From contig OY718806.1 of the NCBI GenBank assembly GCA_963070105.1, forward strand, positions 9,133,365 to 9,197,364: DNA of 64,000 nt, written 5' to 3'. How positions within the stretch are numbered: position 1 is the first letter of the stretch; the number at the start of each line of letters is the position of its first letter. The translations under genes and the position numbers were made by a program. The notes below the pieces were generated by a model. It searched no databases and had not been told where the DNA came from. It saw only the letters and a program-made list of their open reading frames with translations. Source of the DNA: Litomosoides sigmodontis (lineage: Eukaryota; Nematoda; Chromadorea; Rhabditida; Onchocercidae). Positions 26,569-38,909 of this stretch are shown here, one piece after another.

Positions 26569-28395
26569 TTAATCGGGATACTCACGATAATTAAAGCCGG
26601 CCTGAGCCATGTGGGGCATGCGATGTATACCAGTAAGTCCGCTTTGTTGTTCTTTGGTGAGAGTAAATGAGAGTAATTCTGGCAGTGGTCTTTCTGGTTT
26701 CAATCTGAAATAAAAATCTGCAGTGGACTGGAACGAGTTGCAGGAAGCGACGGTCTCATGTTGCCGTCAGCAATGTTTCCTGCCATTTTATGTTTATATC
26801 CCCTTATTTCGGAAATCCAGGAGGTTCCATGTCCACAAACTAAAAAAAGTCATCTACGTTCTCGGTGGCGGCAGTCTTCGTATTTTTCGACCCAAGTAGC
26901 CATCCTTTTTCTGGAACAAGCCGCTAGCCATCTTGTAGCCGAAGCGTCGATGCATTTGTGCTGAGCCGAAAATCTTGTCGTGGAATTCTGCATGTGACAA
27001 TCTACCAACTGTAGCCATGCATTCCCTTGACAGGACAAATTCATGTTTATGAGGTAGCTGAAAAAAACATTTAGTGATTTTGGTGAGTTTCCTCGTTCTT
27101 TTGTCAGACGCCTCGAACTTGCTACTACGGAAGAACTAGCCGGGATTTTAAATTAAATTGTGCACTACAGCATACATTGTGGTGGCTCACTACTATGTAC
27201 AAATTCATAATAAACTTCAAATCGCACGTAGTCTTATAGGAAATGTATTTCTAATTTGAAATTTTTGTATTTAACTCCAAATATCAAATTAAAACTTCAT
27301 AAGTAAATTTAATGAACTTACCCTGATAATAACAAAGTCACCCTGGTGTCGAATAATCTCAGCACATGTGCCAGCAGTAACAATAAAGACGTCATCATCA
27401 GTTGAAGGATATTTCCGTTCATTTGGGAATTTTTCAACTGAATTAACTAATGAGCCAGGTGCCAACGCTCCTAACGGATATGCATTACCTTCTTTTCCTA
27501 TAAAATTATTGAAATTACAATAACTTTATAAATCAAACGAGCTAAAAAAGACTGTTCTATCACATGAAAATCCCCCAACCTTCCTGAGGACTTTCAGGTA
27601 TGTAGCACGTTGTACTGATAATTTGTCCAGCTTTCATATTCTCCGTTGCTAGTATCCACCGTTTACCTTCCCAACCGGCAACCAGTGCAATAAAACTTGT
27701 TCTATTCGGGTCTCGCCGTACTTCAATAACCTTAAATGCGCTAAAAGGTATAGCGAGCCACAACCGCAATTAAAACTTTTAGCAGGAACCGTTCATGAAA
27801 AAAATTAATTGCTTAAGTGAAATAATTTTTTGCACATCCTACAATAGTACAAAAAATGTCCTTAAAAAATTGTTACTCGTTCATCATACGTGGCATCAGG
27901 TACTTTTGGCCCACGTCGATGAAAATCGATCATAAAATAGTCGAATTTGGTGCCACCACCGATATGCTGATTAACTTTTCGACCTGCCAAAAAAATTTTC
28001 GAATTTGGATACTGACAACCACTTTATACAGGAGAGTTTTATTTAACGTAATGATCTTTTACACGTTTCAGTGTGCTTCATATAGGACAGTGAATTGATG
28101 AATACGGATACGTGACCAGAAAAGCAAGGATATATGTGTGGAACATAATGATAATGAGACGATACAAAAGCAAAGTCAAACCTGTTTCAGGGTCACGTCC
28201 ACCAAGGCGATGTAAAACTAATGGTTCATGAGTATATTTTCCTTTCGTTTGTTTTTTTAGATCCTCCATATCCCAAAGATATCTCGGTAGAGGTTTTGTT
28301 CCACGAGCAGGCATAAAACGCTTCGCCAACGCGAACAAGACATGGGGTGACAGTAGGTTAACACACCGTAGTGCGCTTTCAGAACCAGTTTGCAT
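26569..28395 (-). CDS. mrpl-2: Mitochondrial large-subunit ribosomal protein uL2 (MRPL2)
   Basis: Structural protein of the mitochondrial ribosome near the peptidyl-transferase centre. Six exons in transcript order join in frame to 327 codons: 28395-28182, 27983-27877, 27730-27580, 27497-27322, 27057-26858 and 26704-26569. L2 landmarks seen are [20 protein letters not shown], then [43 protein letters not shown], the [19 protein letters not shown] segment, [21 protein letters not shown] and [11 protein letters not shown]. The typical bacterial GGGEGR histidine loop is replaced, as is usual for animal mitochondrial forms. The start is the first ATG after a TTTCAG acceptor at 28411-28416, which suits a trans-spliced message. 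Upstream in-frame residues look like intergenic read-through. MON1 ends about 930 bases upstream on the same strand. Confidence 0.93.
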
Positions 28396-28410
28396 GTTAA
28401 GTAGAGATTT

Positions 28411-28416
28411 CTGAAA
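28411..28416 (-). promoter_or_regulatory. Candidate trans-splice acceptor of the L2 gene
   Basis: TTTCAG on the minus strand, 15 bases before the chosen ATG (28395). No upstream coding exon joins to it. Inferred spliced-leader site. Confidence 0.5.
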
Positions 28417-29325
28417 TGTATTTTCAGGACCAAAATGTAAATTAATCAACTCATTAACAACATCCAACATAGATAGAGGGAGCTTAAATAACCTTATTTG
28501 TTGCACAAAATCCAAAACATCGAATGAGCAAAATGAGTTTAACACCTGGAGCAATTCACGCACATTATATATATAATCATTTATGCTATGAAAACACAAA
28601 AAAAGAAACCGTGTACTAATTGTTCGGTGTGATTGAATGAATTTTAGGCAAAAGTAACAAATCTATCATGTCGATCACACTTTCATAAATGGTATCACAA
28701 TTTATAAAAGACAAGCCGTACAAAAAACTTACATTTCTTTTTCGAAAGTTTTTTTTTTACTTTTCGAAGAGAAAATGAAATGCCTATCACAATTCTATTA
28801 CACTTAACAGAAACTAGAGAAGCTGCACCTAATTAAGAGCATTACGTAAAAAAGATGAAAGGACAAATTTTTTTGAGCAATTCTACTGAGGGACTATATG
28901 TAAAAGACAATGATAGATCAGAATTTTACTGCTCCGCTACTGAATCGCTGTCTGTTGAATGCCACATTCCAAAAGCTAGTTTAAAATTCATTCAAGAAAC
29001 ACTAATAATAAATACCACCAAATAATTACTATTAACAATGACGTCAGCTACTTACCTTAAAATATTGAGAATCCTCATTAAGTAGCAGAGAACACGATCA
29101 CTATATAGAAAACTTTTGGAAAATGCATTTGCAATCATAATTAAACTTTAGTTATCATTTTCAGTAAAACAACAGCATAAACTACATCATAATGAATTTC
29201 AACTATTATTCCCAACAAAACATACGTTGCATTGGACCTCTCATGAATAAAATGAACAGTAATTGAATAAAACACCATTAATCAAATTTAAAGTATATTA
29301 CACACCACTGTAAAATTGATAAATT

Positions 29326-32321
29326 TTAGAAATAGACAGAAGAAGTAGTAAAAAATTTCGATTCTTCCTTTTTGAGCACTTTCAAAAGACGATCAACATG
29401 TGCATTTGCTGATGCACGCGTCATAAACGGGCTTAATACGCAGTGTAATTCGTAATTAGAGGTAACCTGAAAGGAATTCCTTTACATCACAACAAGCAAT
29501 AATTCAAACATTTCAACTTAAAATTAGCTTGAAGTAAACACATAATTTATCGCATGCAATGTACTCTCAGTGTTATTCAGATGAACACTCTCCGAGTTCA
29601 AAACTAATAAATAAGTAATGTAAATTTTCATTGAATTTCCAACTATTCCTAGTACGTAATTCCGAGCAACACATTTCAGTGTCTGGGGTAGTTTGGATGT
29701 TATAATGTCATCTTGCTTAGATACTAACTCCATTTAACATAATGTATTATAAAATTAAAAATTTTTTATCCTTATATCATTACGATGTTTAACTGTTCAA
29801 TATACAGCATATGACACCATACAGGCTTTCCATACCAGCAGATTTAGCACTTAAAAAATAAAAACACAAGCTTACGTTCGACAGCAAACAACATTCCGGC
29901 CTTGTAATGAATAAGTGTCTCAGATTCGGTGTTCGCATTGAATAAGCATACATTTTTTTATAATATTCTTGGAGCTTTAGACATTCATCTTTTCCGATAA
30001 ATGGCACCAAATATTGTGAAGAACACATCTGGCTCGAGCATCGATTCTTATACGTGAAATGCCACAAATCCGATGAAACATCCTATAAATAAATAATTTC
30101 CTGAAAGCAATCTGCAATACTTAAAAAAATATTTTTCTACATGTTAGCACGTCAAAGTGAAGAATACAACCTTATCTACCTGTAAATTAGTTCCGTTTAG
30201 AATTTATTAGATGCATAATAGAAATAAAATACCGTTTGAATATTGAAGGAAGAAGGATTCTCCACGGCATTCTTTAATGAAACACGTGACTTCGATGAAC
30301 GTAGTTTAGTTATAATTGTTTCTTTCACACCACGAAGTGTCTCAAATGCACCACGTTCCAGAGACAACAGTAGCAAGCACGCACTACTGCCCTCCCAGAT
30401 AAAAGACACATACGCGTAAAGGAAGCCCCTAAATTGTTTGTGAAATCATAAAAGACTTTGTTTTAACTGAACATTTTATAGTCAAGTCCACAAATAATTT
30501 TAAGCTTGAACAAGGAGTAAGATGTTAATACGTAAACGAATCCTATTTACATACTCGCTAATCAATAAAATGAATGATCACAAACGCATTTCGGCATATA
30601 CTACAGACTTCGACCATACATGCACTATAATTTCAAGATTCGTTAGTTCCTTGTTATAAGATACAAATGTGAGGTTTCCCCTTCACTTAAATCACGTTAG
30701 ATGTTTGAACATGTTTAAAAATGCTTGGAAATGGAGTATCCTACACAGCTCATTGATTGCTCCATTCATGACGAAAAATAAGAAAAACTCGATTAGTTTC
30801 CAAGAAAAAAAAGTACGTGTCGTTAAAATTCGGCAAGCATATAGGTATCCAATTATCGGCATTCTTCAGTGACGGGTTACAATCAATAAGATTGATAAGG
30901 AGATGAAAATCGCATGGATTTAATGCAATACCCCTCATTCGAACTACCGTGATAAGTTGTCGATTAGCTAAAACCAATCCGTATACAACATTTCTAATCT
31001 AAAATAAGATTAGTGAAAACAAAACAAGAATAACGAACAGCAAACTTTAATACATAATTCCAATATACAGAAAAGTGGAGGTTGAATCTTGACAAACTTA
31101 ACTTTGCACTGTTGACTGCTGATAAAATTGCACTTGTGAATTGCTCTCGATCTGCAAAAGCCATGGGAAATATCCGAATCGAACGCATGAAGACTGCAAT
31201 GTCGTTCCTGTAACCGCATACTATAGCATTTAAATGTCGGTCTGTACCTGAAAAGATATTTTCCAGGAATAGATAGAAGTTAATTAAAAGTACTTTCTTC
31301 ACGTCTAAAATGTAGCATCATTCACAATTCGTATGCTTATAATCGATTTTTTGAAACATACGGACAGTACACATGACATCGAATACCTTTGAGCATAAAT
31401 CGTAAATCAAAATTAGGTCCTTTCGTTTCAAAAATCGATACCAATTGAGCGCGACAAATTATTGAAAGCATCTGAAATGAGAAATCTCGTGCCTCGCCAA
31501 AACGCCTTAATCAGCATTTACATGGTGGAAATAAATATGACTATATTTCGTCATCGTCCAATCCTCTTACAATTTCCACATAACAAGCAAAGGGTTTGAC
31601 ATTACTGGACTTAAATTTTAAATATGAAAACAAATCATAACATAAAGAATTTTAAGAACACTCCTTCAACTGTTAAAATAGCGAAGAAAAAAATCTACCT
31701 GTTTGTAAACAAGATCCACTTGAGCATCCAACTGAAATCCGTCTCGTGAAACAATACATAAAATAAGTGGACTACGATAAGAGAACGAAATTTGCACATG
31801 CCCCGAACGAATTCGTTTTAGACTGTCATTCCATGAAGTAACAACCATAACGAATGTTTGAATGAGTGCGACAAGTGAGCATAACTGCTCTTCATGTCCA
31901 CAGGATGCAAAAATCGGTTTACCTACTTCCGACAACACAAATACCTTAAAAATATCGAGGTGTGATGATACAAAAAATGCCATGGAATAAGTTCTACTCT
32001 AGATGACTAAAGCAGCCATTGCAATCTTTTAAAAAGTACCGTAAATTCACGAAGTGACAATTCATCAAGCAGAGCTTCATCATCACACCTATCTTCCTCA
32101 TATGTTCCGTCGTCTGCTGTTCGCAAACCCTGAAAAACTATTTACTGCAATGCAAGCATGGACTTTTCTAGAAATAAGCTGGAATTCAGGAACTTATAAA
32201 ATCAACGGAAAACAAACTGCTGCAGTCTTGTCTAGGTCAATATTAAGTTCGTCGTTTGCTTCTGGTATATTTGTGCCACCAGGCACAGTTGATGCCAATT
32301 CAGACCCAGAATCCAGCTTCA
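29326..32321 (-). CDS. sand-1: MON1/SAND-1 vacuolar fusion protein (first exon not found)
   Basis: MON1 works with CCZ1 as the guanine-nucleotide exchange factor that swaps Rab5 for Rab7 on maturing endosomes. Exons recognised on the minus strand, 5' to 3', are an acidic leader ending CDDEALLDELSLREFT (about 32040-32120), then VFVLSEVGKPIFASCGHEEQ and SLVALIQTFV (first longin domain, about 31700-31940), RAQLVSIFETKGPNFDLRFM (about 31390-31470), GYRNDIAVFMRSIRIFPMAF (about 31100-31250), QLITVVRMRGIALNPCDFHL and WIPICLPNFN (30790-31000). These are followed by SACLLLLSLERGAFETLRGV (30230-30430), the segment with CSSQYLVPFI and YYKKMYAYSMRTPNLRHLF (about 29880-30080), and the C-terminal SNYELHCVLSPFMTRASANA ending SSVYF at 29326. 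Order and motifs match animal MON1. The frame upstream of about 32321 lacks an ATG, so at least one short 5' exon is unassigned. Confidence 0.88.
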
Positions 32322-33402
32322 CTATTCCATGTAGTTCGCCGTCACCATATTACCAACAATGACACAATCCTAGACACTTCAGAATTGCTGCACAAAAGAT
32401 ATACTTCGAGCTCTTCAAGGATTTTCAAATGCTTCGAAATCACAACTAGCACTCTCAAACTTCCAGATCAGTTCCAAGTATATCTTGAATACCAACCAAA
32501 CCACTAACCCCCTGCTTTCTCTAAGTTCATTCATTCAATGTCGTTTCTCATATCCTAACTCATATTGCATACTTAATGAAATATGGAATTTTAAAATACC
32601 TTAAGTGAAAAAGCTTGTAAACAACTGCAATAATCCGTTAGTTACCATTAAGCCAAATGCACTACTTCCACAGTAAGTTATAAAATACTTAAAATAAGAA
32701 TAATGTCCCAATAATGACATTTTCGAAATGGAGAAAGCTAAGTCCAGAACGGCATTAAATTTCATTCACTCAATAAATTCATCATTTTGTGATTTTACAA
32801 TTGAAGGATAGTACAAATTAAAAAAAAAAAGCACGCAATTAGGTAATCACAACCTCGTATAAAACTAATAAAACAATAACTATGTGAATTGCAAAATACA
32901 GTAATGCACAATATGTACAAATTATCACATTTTATTTTATTAATATCAGTCTACCTTTCTTCCCTAGAAATTCAAAATTTCATCATTCTAAACATATTGC
33001 CATCACTGATATATCAAATACAAATATTCAAGAAATAGCAGTTGTGAAATGAATTTTTTTAATTCCTGCCTACGACATGGCATTTTTTAAAGTTAAGACA
33101 AACGATTGCAGTAAATTATTTGTATAAGACCTATTTACAATCTATTTATATTATGAAGCAAAACAAAAAACAAAAAAACATAGCTGTCTCATAATCCTGA
33201 TAAAGAAATCCAATACGTCAACCATCAATTCAAAGGATTTCATGAGAAAAACAGAATGCGTCTTTACGCGAACCCAAGAATGTTTCTGTCACGTACTTTC
33301 GGAAATCTTAATCAGCATTCGCAATTTGCACATGTTTATAGAAAAATTTTTACTTTCTAGTTTCTAAGGAACGAATAACTTCATCCTTTCTGTATATGTC
33401 AG

Positions 33403-36400
33403 TCAGGTACCATCTTTCTCCAACAATGTTTGGATGTTCTGCAAAATGCAAATTTTTAGACTAACAAATTAAGGCACACATACATTTAAGTCAAATCATC
33501 ATTACGAAGAATACAGGAAAGTTTTCACAGAAACTTGAGGGAGAGTTCTAGCATAACACTACGCATTAAATTAGAATTTAAACCCACCTTTTGCAAAACT
33601 AGATTTTTCGATAGTGTCTCCTCTAGCATACGTTGCAATCGCCGATTCATATCACGTATATCAGCAGTTGATTCATCCATACGAACCATTTCAAGCATAC
33701 GACGAAACCGCAAACCTTGAATCATGAGATTACAGAAACTTCGGTGGTATCAAGGAAACCAATCTAGAAAACATCATACCAGGTGATGAATTTGCCACTT
33801 GCGGGCTGATATCGGGTATATTACGAATCCACTGTGCAATCACTTCGCTCTTTTCATCTACTTCTTTTCGTAACAAAGTGTTCTCCTCTTCGACTACGTT
33901 TAACTAAAAAGTAGTATGTGATATTAAAATCTGCCAAACGAAACCAGTGTCCCAGTGTCCATTACTCCTTTCTTTTCCCCTAAAAAATGTAGTTGGTAAA
34001 ATATGCCACATATTAAGAAGCACTTACACGATCAATGGTTTCAGCATGTTTCTTTTGTAAAACAGCTAAACGACTAATTAATTCTGCATTATCAGTTTCT
34101 AACATTGATGCCGAACAAGAACTTTCTTCATCAAAATTCTGTAAATTATGCCTGATCGGTTATTCAAAACGACGATGAAAACACTGTTAATACAGTTAAA
34201 AAAAATGTTTTTAACTATTTTGGGACAAAAAGACTGTTATAAATAAACAGCTGTATCAAAACCTACCCCGTATTTTCTTAAAGTTTGAAAAAGAGAATGA
34301 AGTAATGTAAGTCAAGTCTGATTCTATATGTTAGCATACTGTAATAATTACAGCATCCAGAACCCCTTCGATGCATAGCGGCAAATTATTACAGCAATTC
34401 CAAACAAACAAACATGAAAAGAATTCCTGTCAGGTTCTGCCACAAATGCCCATGAACAAATGCTGGATTCTCCATCACCTTTCGCTTTGAAACGATCAGA
34501 AAGGGCACATGGTGATCCAGACACTCGTATTCGAGCGTTACCTGCAATTTATTTTGCATCCTATCAACCACGTCACTAATAAATTTCAACAGGTATCTGA
34601 TGGTAGTTAAATTAGAAGAGCTGCAAATTAAAAATGGTAGCTAACAGAACACATCTACTATCTGTTAAATAAATTGATTTACATAATATTATAATATTAG
34701 GGTACTAATATTCCCAACCTCTGAATGATGAAGTTGTGCATAATATATACATATTATCACACCTAAATGAAAGGCAGCAAGTTATATGTTATCACAAAAC
34801 AAAACTTACTGTGTGTATAGACATTAGCATCACTCATGCGAAGAATATCATCCAAGTGCTTTTCGGCTTGTTCGGCGCGTTTTTTCTCCAACTGCACTTG
34901 ACGCCGTAATTCCTTTACCATTGAAGACTAGAAAAATAAAGGTTGAACGCAACTGCCAGCTAAAGACGTTCAACCTATGCAAACTTGATATATTCAAAAT
35001 TTTAGTGTAGATTAATGAAATCAACGTTTGAGTGAGTGAACTGTCCACATCACTTAACACCAAAAGGAAAAAAACTCATCCTACTAAAGTGAGAAAAAAA
35101 GTGACCTGTTTCTTGAGCGCTACTTTGATTTCTTCATCCTTTCTCTTAATTTCTCCTTCATTTTCCTTTATTTTTGCTTCTAAAGCAATTTTAGTCATTT
35201 CAAGACTCTGGACTGCTGAAGTTTGTTCCTAAAAATTGGAAATTATAACGAACAAACTCAGAACCATTTAAAGTTAAACTTTCTAGTAGCATCCAATAGA
35301 GAACTCAAAAACATTTCGAAAATTGTGAGGCCATTCAACTTGAAATAAAACTATACTTCTTTAGAACGTTGCAATTCCAGTACATGCATGTTTAACGCTT
35401 GAATTTCAGTTCCAAATCCCTGCTTTACTTCTTCCCAAGCCGCTTCTTCCGCCATCTTCTTTTCCTAAGAATTTATCATCCGTATTTACTTAACCGAAGT
35501 CGTAACTATTTCAGCATATGCAACTGAAGAGCTACGATCTCCATCAAAATAGATTTAAAAGAATAATATCAAAGCTGACTACACCTTATAAATCCTATAG
35601 ATTCCATTTGATACTTACAACTGCGGTATCAAACTGCTCTTATAATGCGAATTCATGAGAACAAACTTTTTCAGCTAAGATCTCAGCTTTCGTAATTCTC
35701 AATTCCATTTCGAGGATGTTTTGTAATTTTTGTCCCTCTTCTAACAGCGCATCCTTCTCGGAAGCAGCTTTCGCCATTTCCCTCAACCTCGCGCATTCCA
35801 ATTCCAAATTTCGTGTGTATTCCTGTATTCATCAGTATACTCAATAATTTGAACTTTCAGAAACCCCTGTCATAAACTCAGTCATTTCGCATTACTCTAA
35901 TAAAACTTCACAAATCAATAACTACTGTGTACCTGCAAATCATCAGTTTGCGACTGCGCATTAGAAGTAATGACTTCCATTAGTCCTCTATCAAAATTCT
36001 CCAATGAGACGATTGATTCTTTTTCTTTAACGATTTCTTTAACAGCCGTATATAATTGCACAGTTTGTTGCAGTTCGTGCTGTAAATTTGCTGACCTAAA
36101 ATTAACTAAAAACTACAAATACTGACTTAGTGTTATCCAATCAAATTATGGTTCGATTCTATTACCTTACTCGCTCCATATTGGTTTCCTGGACTAACAC
36201 CTCCTTCGATGACAGTAATTCCTGATTAGAAGCTTCTATCTGAGCTATCAGCAAATCTTTTTCTGCAAGCATTTCTGAAATAAATTATCTTCTTTAACAT
36301 ATAAACTGGATGACATCAAGCTGTGATTCATCTTACCGATTCTCACTAATTCACTATGATATTAATTCATTAAAACTTTATGAAAGAACGAATAACAGGT

Positions 36401-37716
36401 ATAAAACAAACTTTTAAGTGAAGAGACTTCCATTTCTAAATCTGAATTCTTCTTCATTAACGTCACCACATCACTTTTATTTTGCTCTGAAAAACAAATT
36501 ACTGTATTAACACTCAATTAAACGCGGGAAACTTTATTAAGAAACAGATGAATTAAGAATATTGAAAACATACAAATTAGATACACTAAACTCCCCCACA
36601 TCTAGAGAATCTAGAAAAAAGAGTACTTGTTAATCCGCTCTCGGTACGTTCTTTCGCTTTGACTTCTAGAATCTCACACTGTTTCACTACCTAAAAAACA
36701 TGTCCTGCTTCACATATTTAGTGATTACGTATGACGCATCGTAACGGCAAGTAGAGTAATAAACTCTATAAATTAATAAATTGAATTTTCAGCAATCTTT
36801 GAAGTTTTAAATGAGAATAATTCAAGTCCTCAAAATTATCGACCAAAAATGTCATCTGTAACATAAACTGAACTGCAACTTATTTATGCAGTTTAATGCA
36901 CTTAGCAGAAGAAATAACCGGACCAAATTGTAATTACTTCTTCATCGAAAACTGAATAATTTGATAGGTAACCTGCAACATAAATTAATTAACCTTATTT
37001 AGTTCCGAAAGAAGCGTTGACTGTTGCAACCGAAACTCCTCTTCTTGCGATGATAATTTGTGTTGCAGAACACGAACTTCATTTTCTAACCTTTCATTTG
37101 AGTTATCCTTGTCCTTCTTTCGACCAACAAACTAAACTTCTCTCATTAAGCAAAATTCATCCCCACATGGGCTAATATTGATCGTAATCCATTTTGACGA
37201 ATATATCAAGCCCACTAGTTCGAACTTCCGCTGTTTTACATCATATGCTACATTTGGCACATACAAAAGACATAAAACGCCATATGATCAAAAAGATAAT
37301 CAGATGTAAGTAGTACCGCTACAGTCACTACGGTTATGGATATCTGTAAATGGATTGAGCCATAAAGTTTCAAGCCCCCCAAAAACCATGGTTTCTGTAA
37401 ATATTCACAAGTAGATTCCTTAACAAAAGTGCTAGTCATATTTCCATCTCTCAGCGAAAACCAACCAGTAAACTGAGACATTCATAATTCCTACCTTAGA
37501 GGCAAACATCAATGCTTCCGTTCCTTTCCAAGGTAAGTTACTTATGTAATTTTGTTGACGTCTATTCTCTTCCAGTAACTCGTAGTTACGATTTCGTAGT
37601 TCCAGAAGCTGTTCCTGGAGACGATAGAATTCCTCGTCGGATATCGATGCGATCGTACTACTTGTCGTCCCATTTGCCAGTTCGTCATCGGGAAGAGAAT
37701 CATTACTAGCAGACAT
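33403..37716 (-). CDS. GRIP1-associated protein 1 (GRASP-1) like coiled-coil protein
   Basis: GRIPAP1/GRASP-1 is a long coiled-coil Rab4 effector that links early and recycling endosomes, and binds GRIP1 in neurons. Exon 1 (37716-37495) opens MSASNDSLPDDE and contains EEFYRLQEQLLELRNRNYEL, close to the start of vertebrate GRIPAP1. Exon 2 (about 37132-37000) has LQHKLSSQEEEFRLQQSTLL, also a GRIPAP1 signature. Further coiled-coil exons include QTDDLQEYTRNLELECARLR (about 35760-35950), VKQGFGTEIQALNMHVLELQ (about 35360-35460), KELRRQVQLEKKRAEQAEKH (about 34830-34930), VVDRMQNKLQ (about 34550-34615), ETDNAELISRLAVLQKKHAE (about 34030-34140) and MNRRLQRMLEETLSKNLVLQ (about 33590-33720). The last exon ends LLEKDGT before the stop at 33403-33405. 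The family's caspase-cleaved middle is not obvious. Several central exon borders are approximate. Confidence 0.82.
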
Positions 37717-38249
37717 TACTTCGCTATACAAATATTATATCTGAAATTATTTGATGATTATGACTAGCTGCATCTAATTGCAGTCAACGAGTTCCATAAC
37801 TAAATACCAGCTTAAAAGCTTACAATTCAAACCACACAAAAATAAACCTCATACCTCACATCCAACTCAACTAGCAAACAAAACAACGCCCCCGCAATTG
37901 ACTTTCAACCTCCAATTTCATTCCGCTTGAATGCAACCGCAATGAAAACTTCCATTTCATACCCTCTTGCCAAGTTCTTTAGTCTGTTTTTCTTTTTCAC
38001 TGGTTTATGCCCTATTATTTTGAAAGCACTCGAATCATTCTTGATTACTATTGACTTTTATGGGAAAAAGAAAAAGGTAGGCGAAAGTGTCAACATTTAG
38101 CAAACGTCCATATCGTACGTTCGCTTCCTGAATAAATTAATTTTTTTTTTCTGACGTTCTTGTTTGGTTTGCATCGGACGAAATGATAAATTGCAAATAA
38201 GCAGCGGAGCTTTGGTAATTCTGAATGATTAATAAATGCATGCTTCCTG

Positions 38250-38323
38250 GCGCCATTTCAAATGGCGTTATCACAACATTATCATTATCGCTCGTTAGAC
38301 GACTGATAATGATAATGTTGTGA
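38250..38323. repeat. Two adjacent perfect palindromes upstream of the GRIPAP1 gene
   Basis: CGCCATTT-C-AAATGGCG (38250-38266) is an 8-base-arm palindrome. Four bases later, TCACAACATTATCATTATC (38271-38289) is exactly the reverse complement of 38305-38323, with a 15-base loop. They lie 530-610 bases before the GRIPAP1 start and about 590 bases after the NAS-39 stop, in the intergenic gap. Confidence 0.9.
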
Positions 38324-38909
38324 CAAATGAGAAAAATGCCTTCGAGTAAGGTCTGGTTCTTCCATTTCCTTCTTTTAGCTTATTTATGCAATTTTATATT
38401 TTTCCTCCTCCCACCAACGTTTACATATGTTTGCTACGAAAAAGTAAGATAATTCCCGTAATTTTATGTGATATTTTATTTTGCACTGTAATTTTTCCAT
38501 TCAAAATTATCATGAATTCATCGGTCATTATTTGATGTTTGAAGGAATCTTCGTCATCGTTGTGAATGATCAATTCGTTCATTGCTATCGAATGATCATC
38601 GACATGGTGGGAATGAAGTAACAGCGGTGAATACTGGAATGATTTAAGTGTAATGAATATGCTAATAAGTATTTAGAATCATCATGAATGAACAATATCC
38701 TTTCTAAAATGCTAACTGTGAGCAAACATTTTAGAAAGAAAAATAAAATATATTAAAAGACAAATGAAAGAAAAACATCTTAACAGTAAAACCAGTATGA
38801 GGTAATAGAGCTAATTGATATGTGTGACAATATTAGTAATGTAGCAGCTATGTAAAGAAAAAAACAATTCTGGAATAAAAATTTAACAGCAGCATGGTTT
38901 AAGTAGCGA

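Noticed and set aside
34389..34550. Readable peptide VTLEYECLDHHVPFL and following residues downstream of VVDRMQNKLQ
   Set aside because: The frame continues past a CAG/GTAACG donor into an intron. Joining at the donor restores phase with the next coiled-coil exon.
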